Below, piece by piece: positions 8,187-17,442 of a stretch of DNA of 64,000 nucleotides. The notes beneath the pieces were generated by a model. The model was not told the origin of the DNA. It was given only the letters and a program-made list of their open reading frames with translations, and did not search any database. The position numbers and the translations under genes are program-made. Positions within the stretch are counted from its first letter, which is position 1, and each line of letters begins with the position of its first letter. The DNA comes from Flavobacteriaceae bacterium UBA3356 (GTDB taxonomy: Bacteria; Bacteroidota; Bacteroidia; Flavobacteriales; Flavobacteriaceae), in contig DEQW01000001.1 in the NCBI GenBank assembly GCA_002360635.1, forward strand, positions 870,036 through 934,035, written 5' to 3'.

Positions 8187-9530
8187 ATGAAACAAAGTAT
8201 TCAAGATTTCATTTCAAAAGTTGAAGAATTAAATCCTAATGAACCGGAATTTATGCAAGCTGTAACAGAAGTTGCAGAAACGGTAATTCCATTCATTGAA
8301 AAAAACGAAAGATACCAAAATAAAATGCTATTAGAGCGTATGGTTGAGCCAGAGCGCACCATTTTATTTAGAGTACCTTGGATAGATGACAATGGCGATA
8401 TCCAGGTTAATAAAGGATACCGTGTAGAGTTTAATTCTGCAATTGGCCCATATAAAGGTGGATTGCGTTTTCACCCATCGGTAAATTTGAGCATATTAAA
8501 GTTTTTAGGGTTTGAACAGGTTTTTAAAAACAGTCTTACTACGCTACCTATGGGTGGTGGTAAAGGAGGGTCTAACTTCAACCCAAAAGGAAAAAGTGAT
8601 AATGAAGTAATGCGCTTTTGCCAAAGCTTTATGACAGAATTGGCCAAACACATTGGTCCAAACACAGATGTGCCAGCGGGTGATATAGGAGTTGGAGGAC
8701 GCGAAATAGGTTATATGTTCGGTCAGTACAAAAGGCTTCGTAACGAGTTTACAGGAGTATTGACAGGTAAAGGACGCTCATACGGAGGTTCGCTAATCCG
8801 TCCTGAAGCAACAGGCTATGGTAACGTGTACTTTGCAAAAAACATGCTTGAAACTCAAGGCGAGTCTTTTAAAGGAAAAACAGTTGTGATTTCCGGTTCT
8901 GGTAATGTAGCTCAATTTGCTGCACAAAAAGCAATGGAATTTGGTGGTAAAGTGGTTACTTTTTCAGATTCATCAGGATTTATATATGATTCAGAAGGGA
9001 TTGATGAAGAAAAACTGGCTTTCGTAATGGAGCTTAAAAATGAAAAGCGTGGTCGTATTAAAGAATATTTAGACAAGTATCCATCAGCAGAGTACCACGA
9101 CGGGAAACGTCCTTGGAGCATAAAATGTGATATTGCGTTACCGTGTGCAACACAAAACGAATTAGATGCCAATGAAGCTAAAACATTGGTTGATAATGGT
9201 TGTATTTGTGTGGGGGAAGGAGCTAATATGCCTTCTACACCAGAAGCTATTGAAGTATTCCAGAAAGCTAAAATATTGTTCTCACCAGGAAAAGCATCAA
9301 ATGCTGGAGGTGTTGCAACATCAGGTCTAGAGATGTCTCAAAATGCATTAGGACTTAGCTGGCCAGCCAAAGAAGTAGATGAAAAATTACATACCATTAT
9401 GAACGATATTCACGCTGCTTGTGTTAAATACGGTAAAGATGGCGATGGATATGTAGATTATGTAAAAGGAGCCAATATTGCAGGATTTGTAAAAGTAGCA
9501 GAAGCTATGATGGCTCAAGGAGTCGTGTAA
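8187..9530 (+). CDS. gdhA: glutamate dehydrogenase (hexameric, probably NADP-specific)
   Basis: At 447 residues this is the standard length for the small hexameric glutamate dehydrogenases, which interconvert 2-oxoglutarate plus ammonia and glutamate in the cytosol. The catalytic lysine region PMGGGKGGSNF is present (Lys126). It is followed by PAGDIGVGGREIGYM and a C-terminal nucleotide-binding domain with GSGNVAQFAA near residue 240 and an acid-free loop that suits NADP. ATGYGNVYF and the closing GANIAGFVKVAEAM segment are typical of the bacterial GdhA branch. The gene stands alone, with its own promoter and a strong terminator at 9561. A 16-base direct repeat brackets the gene. Confidence 0.97.
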   Translation: MKQSIQDFISKVEELNPNEPEFMQAVTEVAETVIPFIEKNERYQNKMLLERMVEPERTILFRVPWIDDNGDIQVNKGYRVEFNSAIGPYKGGLRFHPSVNLSILKFLGFEQVFKNSLTTLPMGGGKGGSNFNPKGKSDNEVMRFCQSFMTELAKHIGPNTDVPAGDIGVGGREIGYMFGQYKRLRNEFTGVLTGKGRSYGGSLIRPEATGYGNVYFAKNMLETQGESFKGKTVVISGSGNVAQFAAQKAMEFGGKVVTFSDSSGFIYDSEGIDEEKLAFVMELKNEKRGRIKEYLDKYPSAEYHDGKRPWSIKCDIALPCATQNELDANEAKTLVDNGCICVGEGANMPSTPEAIEVFQKAKILFSPGKASNAGGVATSGLEMSQNALGLSWPAKEVDEKLHTIMNDIHAACVKYGKDGDGYVDYVKGANIAGFVKVAEAMMAQGVV

Positions 9531-9545
9531 TTCTGAAATATTTTT
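9530..9545 (+). repeat. direct repeat copy 2 (downstream of gdhA)
   Basis: Second exact copy of the 16-base sequence at 8143-8158. It begins at the last base of the gdhA stop codon, so the two copies bracket the coding region. Confidence 0.6.
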
Positions 9546-9560
9546 TAGATAAAGATTATA

Positions 9561-9597
9561 AAAGGTTGATGATATAGTAGTAATATCATCAACCTTT
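9561..9597 (+). terminator. strong rho-independent terminator of gdhA
   Basis: A 15-bp perfect stem (AAAGGTTGATGATAT pairing with ATATCATCAACCTTT) with a 7-base loop is followed by a T-run. It lies 30 bases after the gdhA stop and isolates gdhA from porZ. Confidence 0.92.
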
Positions 9598-9660
9598 TTT
9601 CATTGAAATCCTGCAATAAATAGTATTTTAGCGTGTTATATTTCTGAAAAAGTATTCTCT

Positions 9661-11958
9661 ATGAAGTATGTTGTAACAACGATTCTGTTTTTTCTTACCT
9701 TTTACAGTAATGCCCAAAATTTTGAAAATTCTTGGTCGGGGTATTTCTCATATACTTCAATTAAAGATATTTCTCAAGGAAATGATAGGATATATGCAGC
9801 TTCAGAAAATGCTGTTTTCACATATGATTTAACAACGAATGAAATTGAAACCATTTCGACTGTAAACGGTCTTTCCGGAGAACTTATTTCTACCATTCAT
9901 TATAGTGAAGCACACAATTTATTAGTGATTGGTTATGAAACGGGACTTATTGAAATAGTTCAAGATGGTGAAGAAAACATATTGACGGTTGTTGATATAC
10001 TGGATAAACAGGTGATTCCTCCAAATCAAAAAAACATCAATCACTTTGATGAATACAACGACTCGCTGTACATTTCTACAGAATACGGTATATCCGTTTA
10101 TAATTTAGCAACGTTAGAGTTTGGCGATACGTACTTTATTGGTGCTGGCGGAACACAGATAAACATTGCCCAAACAACAGTGGCCGAACCCTATATTTTT
10201 GCAGCAACTGCTTCCAATGGAATTAAAAGAGCGCTATTGGAAAATGAAAATTTAATCGATTTCCAACAATGGACTACCATACAAAACGGAAATTTTAAGG
10301 GAATTCAAAAGCTGGGGACAGAACTTTATGTTGCCAATACTGGAAATACTGTTTTCAACTTTAATCCCAATGGAGGTATAAATTCCGTAGGGAATTTTAA
10401 TGATATTGTAGATTTTCAAACGTTTAATGATGTATTGACCATTACAGCCACCGCATCTATACATGCTTATACGGAAGGTTTTCAGCAGCAAGCATCCGTA
10501 ACTTCGGTTTCTGAGTTTGATTATCGGTTACTTTCTGGTTATGCTTTCAACAATGTATTTTACATGGGTACAAGTGAAGATGGTATTTTAGCCGTACCCT
10601 TTGATAGCAACCAAGCCGAACAAATTTTACCAGACGGTCCACTTTCCAATCAAGGTTTTAGCATTGACACATCTCCTGGACAACTATGGATGAATTATGG
10701 TGATGTTTCCGTTACATTTAACCCTTTTCCTTTAACATTTAAAGGAATTAGCAATTTAAGGGAAGGCATCTGGACCAATATTCCCTATGAAGATCTTGCA
10801 GCAAAATTTAATACGGATGTAAACGATTTGGTAAGGGTAAAAATAAATCCAAATAACTTTGAAGAGGTTTTTATGACATCATATCAAAAGGGTTTATTAC
10901 AAATTATAGAACAGCAGCCAACCACTTTATTTAATGAAACAAATAGTCCCCTTGAGATAACCACTACCTCAACTGGAGGTGTTGAAGGAATTCGCCTTTT
11001 TGGGATGGATTATGACAATCAAGGTAATTTATGGTTTACACAGTCAAGAATAGCCGAAGGGTTAATAAAACGTACTCCTGAAGGTCAATTTCAACGGGTA
11101 GATGTAAGCGATATTGTTAATACAGATAGTGAATTGGCTCTAACTGAAGTAGTAACAACTCCCCAAGGCTATGTATTCTTTGGGACTGCTCAAAGTGGCT
11201 TGGCCGGGTATGACCAGAACCAGAATAAGTTTAATAGGATAACCGAAGGCGAAGGAAATGGAAATTTGCCCAGTGTATATATCCGTGCGTTGGCATTGGA
11301 CAAACAGAACAGATTGTGGATAGGAACTTTTGAAGGCTTGCGCGTACTTTTCAATACAGGTGGCTTTTTTGAAGAAAACGCAGATGTGCAAGCCCAAGAA
11401 ATAATCATTGTTGAAGACGGTGTTCCCCAAGAGCTGCTTTTTGAACAATCCATCACCCAAATTGTTGTCGATGGCTCTAATAATAAATGGATAGCAACCG
11501 GTAACTCTGGCGTCTTTTATGTGTCGTCCAATGGACAAGAAACCCTTTTGCGATTTACCAAGGATAATTCGCCTTTACCATCCAATAACATTCAAGATAT
11601 TGCTATTGACGAGTTTAGCGGGGTGGTTTACATTGCAACCAATAAAGGCTTGGTTTCATATAATGGTACAGCAACTGCACCACGTGAAAACCTTGATGAA
11701 GTATATGTATATCCCAATCCAGTACGCCCTAGCTTTAAGGGTAACGTCACTATTGACGGCCTTACAGCCAATGCTACAGTAAAAATAACTGATATTGAAG
11801 GAAACCTGGTTTTTGAAGAAACAAGTGAAGGTGGAAGTATTTTATGGGATACAACAGCGTTTGGAAAATATAAAGTAGCCTCTGGCGTGTATCTGGTTTT
11901 AATAAGCACTGAAGACGCCTTGGAAACTAAGGTGGCTAAAATTATGGTAGTCAGGTAA
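9661..11958 (+). CDS. porZ: PorZ-like T9SS protein with propeller domains and sorting domain
   Basis: This 765-residue exported protein has a signal peptide (about residues 1-18, ending SNAQ). Two beta-propeller-like blocks follow, with repeats such as NRIYAASENAVFTYD and NRLWIGTFEGLRVLF. A C-terminal type IX sorting domain starts at YPNP near residue 684 and ends SGVYLVLISTED...KIMVVR. The order and length match PorZ, the component of the T9SS surface attachment complex that, in Porphyromonas, binds and delivers anionic lipopolysaccharide to the sortase PorU. Propellers of this kind are often labelled two-component regulator propeller, but there is no kinase here. Its stop TAA overlaps the recO ATG by one base, so the pair is translationally coupled. 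Confidence 0.85.
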   Translation: MKYVVTTILFFLTFYSNAQNFENSWSGYFSYTSIKDISQGNDRIYAASENAVFTYDLTTNEIETISTVNGLSGELISTIHYSEAHNLLVIGYETGLIEIVQDGEENILTVVDILDKQVIPPNQKNINHFDEYNDSLYISTEYGISVYNLATLEFGDTYFIGAGGTQINIAQTTVAEPYIFAATASNGIKRALLENENLIDFQQWTTIQNGNFKGIQKLGTELYVANTGNTVFNFNPNGGINSVGNFNDIVDFQTFNDVLTITATASIHAYTEGFQQQASVTSVSEFDYRLLSGYAFNNVFYMGTSEDGILAVPFDSNQAEQILPDGPLSNQGFSIDTSPGQLWMNYGDVSVTFNPFPLTFKGISNLREGIWTNIPYEDLAAKFNTDVNDLVRVKINPNNFEEVFMTSYQKGLLQIIEQQPTTLFNETNSPLEITTTSTGGVEGIRLFGMDYDNQGNLWFTQSRIAEGLIKRTPEGQFQRVDVSDIVNTDSELALTEVVTTPQGYVFFGTAQSGLAGYDQNQNKFNRITEGEGNGNLPSVYIRALALDKQNRLWIGTFEGLRVLFNTGGFFEENADVQAQEIIIVEDGVPQELLFEQSITQIVVDGSNNKWIATGNSGVFYVSSNGQETLLRFTKDNSPLPSNNIQDIAIDEFSGVVYIATNKGLVSYNGTATAPRENLDEVYVYPNPVRPSFKGNVTIDGLTANATVKITDIEGNLVFEETSEGGSILWDTTAFGKYKVASGVYLVLISTEDALETKVAKIMVVR

Positions 11959-12677
11959 TGCTCGTTTCCACCAAAGCCATTGTAATTTCTTCTTTACGGT
12001 ATTCTGAAGCCGATTTAATTGTAAGCTGTTTTACAGAAGTCGATGGGCTAAAAAGCTACATGCTCCGTAATATATTAAAATCGAAAAAAGGGAAACTTCG
12101 CACTTCTTTTTTTCAGCCTTTAACATTACTCGATTTAGTTGCCAACCATAAAAATAAAGGCACGCTTGAATATATAAAAGAAGCGAAAATCATCCAGCCG
12201 TATCAAACACTGCATAGCGACGTTTATAAATCATCACTCGTTATGTTTCTTTCTGAAATTTTAAAAAGTACGATAAAAGAAGAAGAAAGCAATTCGCAAT
12301 TATTTCAGTTTTTAACGTATTCTTTTCAATGGTTGGATTTGCATGAAAACTATGCCAACTTTCATATACTTTTCCTATTAAAATTATCTCAGTATTTAGG
12401 TTTTTATCCAGACACCTCAACTATTGAATATCCATATTTTAATATCCAAGAAGGAACTTTTGAACAACATTTTGATGATCATTTTTCAGTAGAAGGAGAA
12501 GAGGTAGAGGCGTTAAAACTGTTTTTTACTAAAGAGTTTGACAGTTTAACTGAAATAAAACTCCATAAAAAAACGAGAACGGCAACTTTAAATTTACTTC
12601 TTAATTATTATCAATACCATTCGCAAGGCTTTAAAACACCTAAATCCCTAGCAGTTTTACAACAACTTTTTAATTAA
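11958..12677 (+). CDS. recO: DNA repair protein RecO
   Basis: The 239-residue protein has RecO architecture. It has an N-terminal OB fold (residues 1-80, starting MLVSTKAIVISSLRYSEAD, with the conserved GLKSYM-type strand) and a helical C-terminal domain with the LLKLSQYLGFYPD motif. RecO loads RecA onto SSB-coated DNA with RecR in the RecF pathway. As in other Bacteroidota, the cysteine zinc site of some RecO proteins is absent. The ATG overlaps the last base of the porZ stop, leaving no room for its own promoter, so it depends on porZ transcription. Confidence 0.92.
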   Translation: MLVSTKAIVISSLRYSEADLIVSCFTEVDGLKSYMLRNILKSKKGKLRTSFFQPLTLLDLVANHKNKGTLEYIKEAKIIQPYQTLHSDVYKSSLVMFLSEILKSTIKEEESNSQLFQFLTYSFQWLDLHENYANFHILFLLKLSQYLGFYPDTSTIEYPYFNIQEGTFEQHFDDHFSVEGEEVEALKLFFTKEFDSLTEIKLHKKTRTATLNLLLNYYQYHSQGFKTPKSLAVLQQLFN

Positions 12678-12713
12678 AAAAGCACAATACAAATTTGTGC
12701 ACTGTGCTTTTTC
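12678..12713. terminator. bidirectional terminator between recO and the TonB receptor gene
   Basis: A 10-bp stem (AAAAAGCACA pairing with TGTGCTTTTT) with an internal secondary hairpin (AAATTTGTGCAC region) has U-tracts on both strands, between two convergent genes. Confidence 0.8.
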
Positions 12714-12734
12714 GTATAAATAATTTTGAAAATT

Positions 12735-14957
12735 TTAAAAATTAACCGTCACTTTTCCTCTTATAAAAAATGGGGTTCCTGGTGTAAAATGAATCTCTTC
12801 TACTGGTTCGGCTTCGTTAAATAAGCGGCTTTCAGTGGCAAATTGTGTTTCATTCCATTCGGTATCAAGTAAATTTTCAATGATAACTCCAAACACGAAA
12901 TTTTTGTAGGTGTAATTAATATTGAAATCGGTTACAAAATAGCCTTCAGCAACAATACTATTATCCTCGTTTGCAGCACGATCTTTAATATATCTATAAT
13001 TTAATCCACCTGAAAAATCACCGATGTTTTCAAAAGCAACACCTCCCGTTGAGGTTAAATCGGGTGCTAACGGAATGTAATCTTCGCCTTCTGGTGCTTC
13101 TGTGCTTCGGGCGTAGGTGTAATTTATATCACTAAAGAAGTATAGCCAATCGGTTGCTTCATACCGAGCGCCAAAGTCAACTCCCAATCGGCGTGTTTTT
13201 CCGCTAGGCTCTACAATGGCGGCATCTCCCACATATACAAATTCCTGATCTAAAAACAGCGACCAAAGAGCGGTATTCAAAATCAAGTTATCTGTTACTT
13301 TATAAATTGCTCCTAAATCGGCTCCATAGGCTGCGGGTAAAATATCTTCTCCACTATTGGCTACTACAACCCGACTGTCGTTTGAGTGAAACCCAATTCC
13401 TGTTTTTGCAAATAATTGCAGTTGACGGTTTGGGCTGTATACAAAATTCAGCTTTGGACTGGCGAATACTTTGCTTTCGCTTTTATTATCATATGTTTCA
13501 GTTAAGAAATTTTCGTAATCGAACTTAAAGTAATCCAATCGTAACGCCGGATTTATTTTAAAGTCACCAAAATCAAATTCAGTATTTACAAACCCGAAAG
13601 CGTTCATTTGGTCTACATTTCCAAAAGCTAACCGCTCTAATATTTCATCTCGATTTTTAGTTCTGGAAAGCTGAACATCATTTACATCATCATATCGAAC
13701 ACCACCACCAGCTGTATATTCAAAATCGAAAGCATTCGCTTTTAATTTTTCAGAATAAGCTGTTTCAAAACCAAACAAGTTACGGTCTTCTTGTTGCATT
13801 ATTTGATCACCATTTACGGGGTCTTCTAAAAAGAACGTAAAGTTAGAGTACAACTCAAAATCATAATGCGTAGCGTAAGCCGTGCTTTTAAGCTTTTGCG
13901 TTGGGGATAGGATTTTCGTATGGTTTATTATTAAATTGGAACGACTGGTATTGCCACCTTCGGTGTCGTCGATAGCACCAAAACGATCAATTAAGCCTGA
14001 GTCTACAACACGTTGTGGTATTTGCCCAGAGGCGTCCCATTTACTTTGAAAGTGCGACGCGCTTATAGACATATGTTGGTCGCCAGGTAATTTAAAATTA
14101 AACTTCCCCATTACATTATATCGATTAAAGTTTTGGGGGGAATCGTAAGGACCATCAAAAGTATTTAGAGTAGCTGCAATGTACGCGTTGCTTTTTTCGG
14201 TTTCCAATACTTTGAACATACCTACCGTTCTAAACGAATTAAAATCACCACATTCCACTGAAATCGAACTATTGTCTAATTTGTTCTTTGTTTTAAAATC
14301 GACATATCCAGCTGTGGTGAAATCACCTTCCTTAGCGTAATAAGGACCTTTGCCAAACTCGATATTTTCAATGGTTTCTGGTATTAAAAAGTGTAGATCG
14401 CTGTAGCCTTGCCCGTGAGCGTGCGACACCATATTTACTGGCATCCCATCTACAGAAAGGCTAATATCGGTACCGTGGTCAATATCGAAGCCGCGAAGGA
14501 AAATCTGTTCAGCTTTTCCACCACCAGCGTGTTGGCCAATGATAAGTCCGGGGACTTTCCGTAAGATTTCCTGCGACGATTTTACCGGGTCGGTTTCTAA
14601 ATCTACATCGGTAATTTGGTTAAGGGTATTTACTTCGGGAGAGATTACAATTTGTTGCAAACTCACGGAAGCTTCTTTTAAAACAATGTTTGTTTCCGAA
14701 GAGAAACTTTCTGAAGTTACTGGAAAAACAACTGTTTCAAATCCTAAGTGAGAAATATAAATCTCATCATTTTCGGTGTTGTTTTGTAATGTAAAAGCAC
14801 CCGAAACATCGGTATGCGTATGCTCTCCTGAGTTTTTATTAAAAACGGCAACGTTTTCAACAGGAGAATTAGTTTGGGTAACCACTTTACCAGTTATGGT
14901 TTGCGCGTACGTAACTACACCACATAGTAGTGTTACCCATAGAAATATAGGTTTCAT
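12735..14957 (-). CDS. TonB-dependent receptor, possible metal (Zn/Cu) uptake
   Basis: This 740-residue outer-membrane receptor has a signal peptide (cleaved near YAQT, residue 19) and a carboxypeptidase-regulatory-like domain (about 20-105, beginning ITGKVV). A TonB plug (about 115-235; LRKVPGLIIG, IFLRGFDIDHG) and a 22-strand-type barrel ending in GKVTVNF follow. Two histidine clusters stand out: GEHTHTD in the N-terminal domain, and SHAHGQGYSDLHF in the plug. Histidine-rich plugs occur in zinc and copper receptors of the ZnuD type, and the adjacent upstream gene encodes a histidine-rich exported protein. A metal substrate is therefore my inference. Siderophore or vitamin uptake is not excluded. 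Confidence 0.88.
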   Translation of the reverse strand: MKPIFLWVTLLCGVVTYAQTITGKVVTQTNSPVENVAVFNKNSGEHTHTDVSGAFTLQNNTENDEIYISHLGFETVVFPVTSESFSSETNIVLKEASVSLQQIVISPEVNTLNQITDVDLETDPVKSSQEILRKVPGLIIGQHAGGGKAEQIFLRGFDIDHGTDISLSVDGMPVNMVSHAHGQGYSDLHFLIPETIENIEFGKGPYYAKEGDFTTAGYVDFKTKNKLDNSSISVECGDFNSFRTVGMFKVLETEKSNAYIAATLNTFDGPYDSPQNFNRYNVMGKFNFKLPGDQHMSISASHFQSKWDASGQIPQRVVDSGLIDRFGAIDDTEGGNTSRSNLIINHTKILSPTQKLKSTAYATHYDFELYSNFTFFLEDPVNGDQIMQQEDRNLFGFETAYSEKLKANAFDFEYTAGGGVRYDDVNDVQLSRTKNRDEILERLAFGNVDQMNAFGFVNTEFDFGDFKINPALRLDYFKFDYENFLTETYDNKSESKVFASPKLNFVYSPNRQLQLFAKTGIGFHSNDSRVVVANSGEDILPAAYGADLGAIYKVTDNLILNTALWSLFLDQEFVYVGDAAIVEPSGKTRRLGVDFGARYEATDWLYFFSDINYTYARSTEAPEGEDYIPLAPDLTSTGGVAFENIGDFSGGLNYRYIKDRAANEDNSIVAEGYFVTDFNINYTYKNFVFGVIIENLLDTEWNETQFATESRLFNEAEPVEEIHFTPGTPFFIRGKVTVNF

Positions 14958-15022
14958 AAAATTTTAATTTTTTGAATAAATAGATGTTTCAGAAAAAAGT
15001 AATTCTGAAATTTTAAAACGTG

Positions 15023-15442
15023 TTATGAAACGCTCGTTTGAGGTGGAGGGGTTTGAACGGAAAGTGAAGTGTTGTAATTTCCGAAATGATATAAGAATAC
15101 TTGTTTTGTATGGATAGAGTGTACGGGGTTTAATTTAAAATATTTTTGGGTAAGGTGTTTGTCATACTTAATCTCTAATAACAATGCTTCTTTATCAGAA
15201 TCTGTATCATCTGCAGAAAACAACTCGTTGAAAAAAGCAATCGCTTTATGTTCATGGCTGTGATCCCTGTTCAATTCATGGTCTAACTCGTGATCATGAC
15301 TTGCATTTGTGTGTGTCAATGCGTGGGATAGTTTGTGAAAACCTTCCAATAAGGATTGATGTAACGGTACTAATAAGTATAATACAGCCAGCGATAGTAG
15401 AAGTCGCTTTTTTAAAACTGAAATAAAGGCTGTGTTAAACAT
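15023..15442 (-). CDS. histidine-rich exported small protein, putative metal binder
   Basis: I do not recognise the family. The 139-residue protein has one hydrophobic segment (residues 12-27: signal peptide or membrane anchor). A histidine-dense stretch follows, with ten histidines between residues 28 and 65 in H-x-H and DHSHEH patterns, and then a polar tail without cysteines. Such stretches commonly bind zinc, copper or nickel. It sits 65 bases upstream of the TonB-dependent receptor gene on the same strand and is probably co-transcribed, which suggests a role in handing metal over in the periplasm. It could instead be a metal-responsive sensor-like protein. Confidence 0.7.
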   Translation of the reverse strand: MFNTAFISVLKKRLLLSLAVLYLLVPLHQSLLEGFHKLSHALTHTNASHDHELDHELNRDHSHEHKAIAFFNELFSADDTDSDKEALLLEIKYDKHLTQKYFKLNPVHSIHTKQVFLYHFGNYNTSLSVQTPPPQTSVS

Positions 15443-15566
15443 AGGGTATGTTAGTTACTATAAAGTACGTAAAGAAACATAAGAAAGGTTTTTTAAAAGG
15501 GTTTGTTTAACCCTTTCTTAACAAAATTTCGTAGATTATAGGAAAGAGAAACTACAAAATAGCCAC

Positions 15567-15574
15567 TATCTTTG
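15567..15574 (+). promoter_or_regulatory. -7 promoter box (TATCTTTG) almost touching the uvrC start
   Basis: TATCTTTG matches the consensus and ends only four bases before the uvrC ATG at 15579. Since transcription normally starts a few bases after this box, the uvrC message would be leaderless or nearly so. Confidence 0.55.
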
Positions 15575-15578
15575 AACT

Positions 15579-17369
15579 ATGGCAGAAGCTTCGGTACAGC
15601 TACAGATTTCTACACTCCCCAATTCGCCCGGAGTGTACCAATATTATGATAAAAATGAAAAGTTATTGTACGTTGGGAAAGCCAAAAACCTTAAAAAACG
15701 GGTAGCTTCTTATTTTACCAAACAGCACGACAACGCCCGTACCCGCTTATTGGTCAAAAAAATAAAGACCATAAAGCATATTGTAGTAGCTACCGAAACC
15801 GATGCGCTATTGCTGGAAAACAACCTCATAAAAAAATACCAGCCTCGCTACAATGTTTTGCTTAAAGACGACAAATCCTATCCATGGATTTGTATAAAAA
15901 ACGAACGGTTCCCAAGGGTTTTTCCTACTCGCCGGTTAATAAAAGACGGTTCGGAATATTTTGGTCCTTATACCAGTATGAAAACCGTGCATACCTTGCT
16001 AGATTTAATACGCGGACTATATCAGCTTCGAACCTGTAATTATGATTTGGCTGAAGAAAAAATACAGAACGATAAATACAAAGTCTGTTTAGAATATCAT
16101 TTAGGTAATTGTTTGGGGCCTTGCGAAGGCAAACAAACTGAAGTTGATTACAATCAAAATATTGAAGCGATAAGGAACATCATAAAAGGGAACTTTAAAG
16201 ATTCGCTCAATCAGTTTAAAAACCAAATGAAACAATATGCAGCCGACTTAAAATTTGAGGATGCACAGCGCATAAAAGAAAAAATTGGTGTGCTTGAAAA
16301 TTACCAAGCTAAAAGCACGGTGGTAAACCCGAAAATTAATAATGTAGATGTGTTTTCTATTGTTTCAGATGAAAGTTATGGGTATGTAAATTTCCTTCAA
16401 ATTTCCTTCGGAAGCATTATTCGTTCGCATACTTTAGAAATAAAAAAGAAACTAGACGAAAGTGATAAAGAATTGCTCACGTTGGCTGTAATCGAATTGC
16501 GACAACGATTTAATTCGCAGTCCAAAGAATTGTATTTGCCTTTTAAAATTGAAACCGAAGAAGGTTTAAAAGTACACATCCCAAAAGCGGGCGATAAAAA
16601 GAAAATACTCGATTTATCACTTCGTAATGCGAAATATTACCGAATGGAGCGGTTTAAGCAGGCAAAAATTGTCGATCCAGATCGCCACGAAAACCGAATT
16701 ATGGCGCAGATGAAAAAAGATCTTCGTCTAAGTGAAGAGCCTCGACATATTGAATGTTTTGATAATAGTAACATTCAAGGGACAAACCCGGTAGCTGCGT
16801 GCGTAGTTTTTAAAAATGGAAAACCCAGTAAAAAAGATTATCGTAAATTTAATATAAAAACTGTTGAAGGGCCGGACGATTTTGCTTCGATGGAAGAAGT
16901 GGTCTACCGACGATACAAAAGATTAAAAGAAGAGGAGCAACCTTTACCACAGCTCATCATCATAGATGGAGGAAAGGGACAGTTGTCTTCGGCCTTAAAA
17001 AGCCTTGATAAATTAGAATTACGCGGAAAAATCGCCATTATTGGTATTGCAAAACGATTGGAAGAACTGTTTTATCCCGATGATCCAATTCCGTTGTATT
17101 TAGATAAGAAAAGTGAAACCTTAAAAATAATTCAGCAATTACGGAATGAAGCGCACCGTTTTGGGATTACCTTTCATCGCGACAAACGTAGTAAAGAGGC
17201 CTTGGATACTGTATTAGAAACCATCCCGGGAATAGGTGAAAAAACCGTGATTCAGTTATTAAAACAATTTAAAAGTACCAAACGAATAAAAAACGCAAGC
17301 TTTGATGAATTGGCAGATGTTGTGGGGACAAGCCGGGCAAAGAAGATAGTAACGCATTTTCAGGAATGA
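15579..17369 (+). CDS. uvrC: excinuclease ABC subunit C
   Basis: The 596-residue protein has the complete UvrC layout. It has an N-terminal GIY-YIG nuclease (PGVYQYYD...LLYVGKAKNL, residues 13-40) that makes the 3' incision and a UVR helix pair near residues 205-240 that contacts UvrB. An RNase H-like endonuclease domain (IECFDNSNIQGTNPV and IIDGGKGQLSSA) makes the 5' incision, and a C-terminal helix-hairpin-helix pair includes IPGIGEKT. The cysteine-rich segment between the GIY-YIG and UVR domains (residues 150-186) has four Cys in the CNY / CLEYHLGNCLGPC pattern, which may bind a metal or Fe-S cluster. It acts in nucleotide excision repair. Its promoter box abuts the start codon. Confidence 0.97.
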   Translation: MAEASVQLQISTLPNSPGVYQYYDKNEKLLYVGKAKNLKKRVASYFTKQHDNARTRLLVKKIKTIKHIVVATETDALLLENNLIKKYQPRYNVLLKDDKSYPWICIKNERFPRVFPTRRLIKDGSEYFGPYTSMKTVHTLLDLIRGLYQLRTCNYDLAEEKIQNDKYKVCLEYHLGNCLGPCEGKQTEVDYNQNIEAIRNIIKGNFKDSLNQFKNQMKQYAADLKFEDAQRIKEKIGVLENYQAKSTVVNPKINNVDVFSIVSDESYGYVNFLQISFGSIIRSHTLEIKKKLDESDKELLTLAVIELRQRFNSQSKELYLPFKIETEEGLKVHIPKAGDKKKILDLSLRNAKYYRMERFKQAKIVDPDRHENRIMAQMKKDLRLSEEPRHIECFDNSNIQGTNPVAACVVFKNGKPSKKDYRKFNIKTVEGPDDFASMEEVVYRRYKRLKEEEQPLPQLIIIDGGKGQLSSALKSLDKLELRGKIAIIGIAKRLEELFYPDDPIPLYLDKKSETLKIIQQLRNEAHRFGITFHRDKRSKEALDTVLETIPGIGEKTVIQLLKQFKSTKRIKNASFDELADVVGTSRAKKIVTHFQE

Positions 17370-17382
17370 GTTGATGAGTCTA
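17369..17382 (+). repeat. 14-bp inverted repeat, left arm, flanking the four-helix-bundle gene
   Basis: AGTTGATGAGTCTA begins at the last base of the uvrC stop. Its exact reverse complement lies at 17856-17869, five bases before the patatin gene start. The left flank carries overlapping TGAGTTGATGAG-type repeats. Confidence 0.75.
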
Positions 17383-17442
17383 TAAGTAGTAGAGGTGATT
17401 ATGAGATAAGGAGAAAATGAAATCAATTTAAAGTGATACAAT

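Noticed and set aside
11140..11538. 132-codon minus-strand open frame inside porZ
   Set aside because: It is antisense to a conserved propeller domain, with no ribosome-binding site or family resemblance.
9661..11958. Two-component regulator (sensor propeller) reading of the PorZ-like gene
   Set aside because: There is no transmembrane segment, histidine kinase or output domain; the signal peptide and T9SS tail fit a secreted PorZ-like protein.
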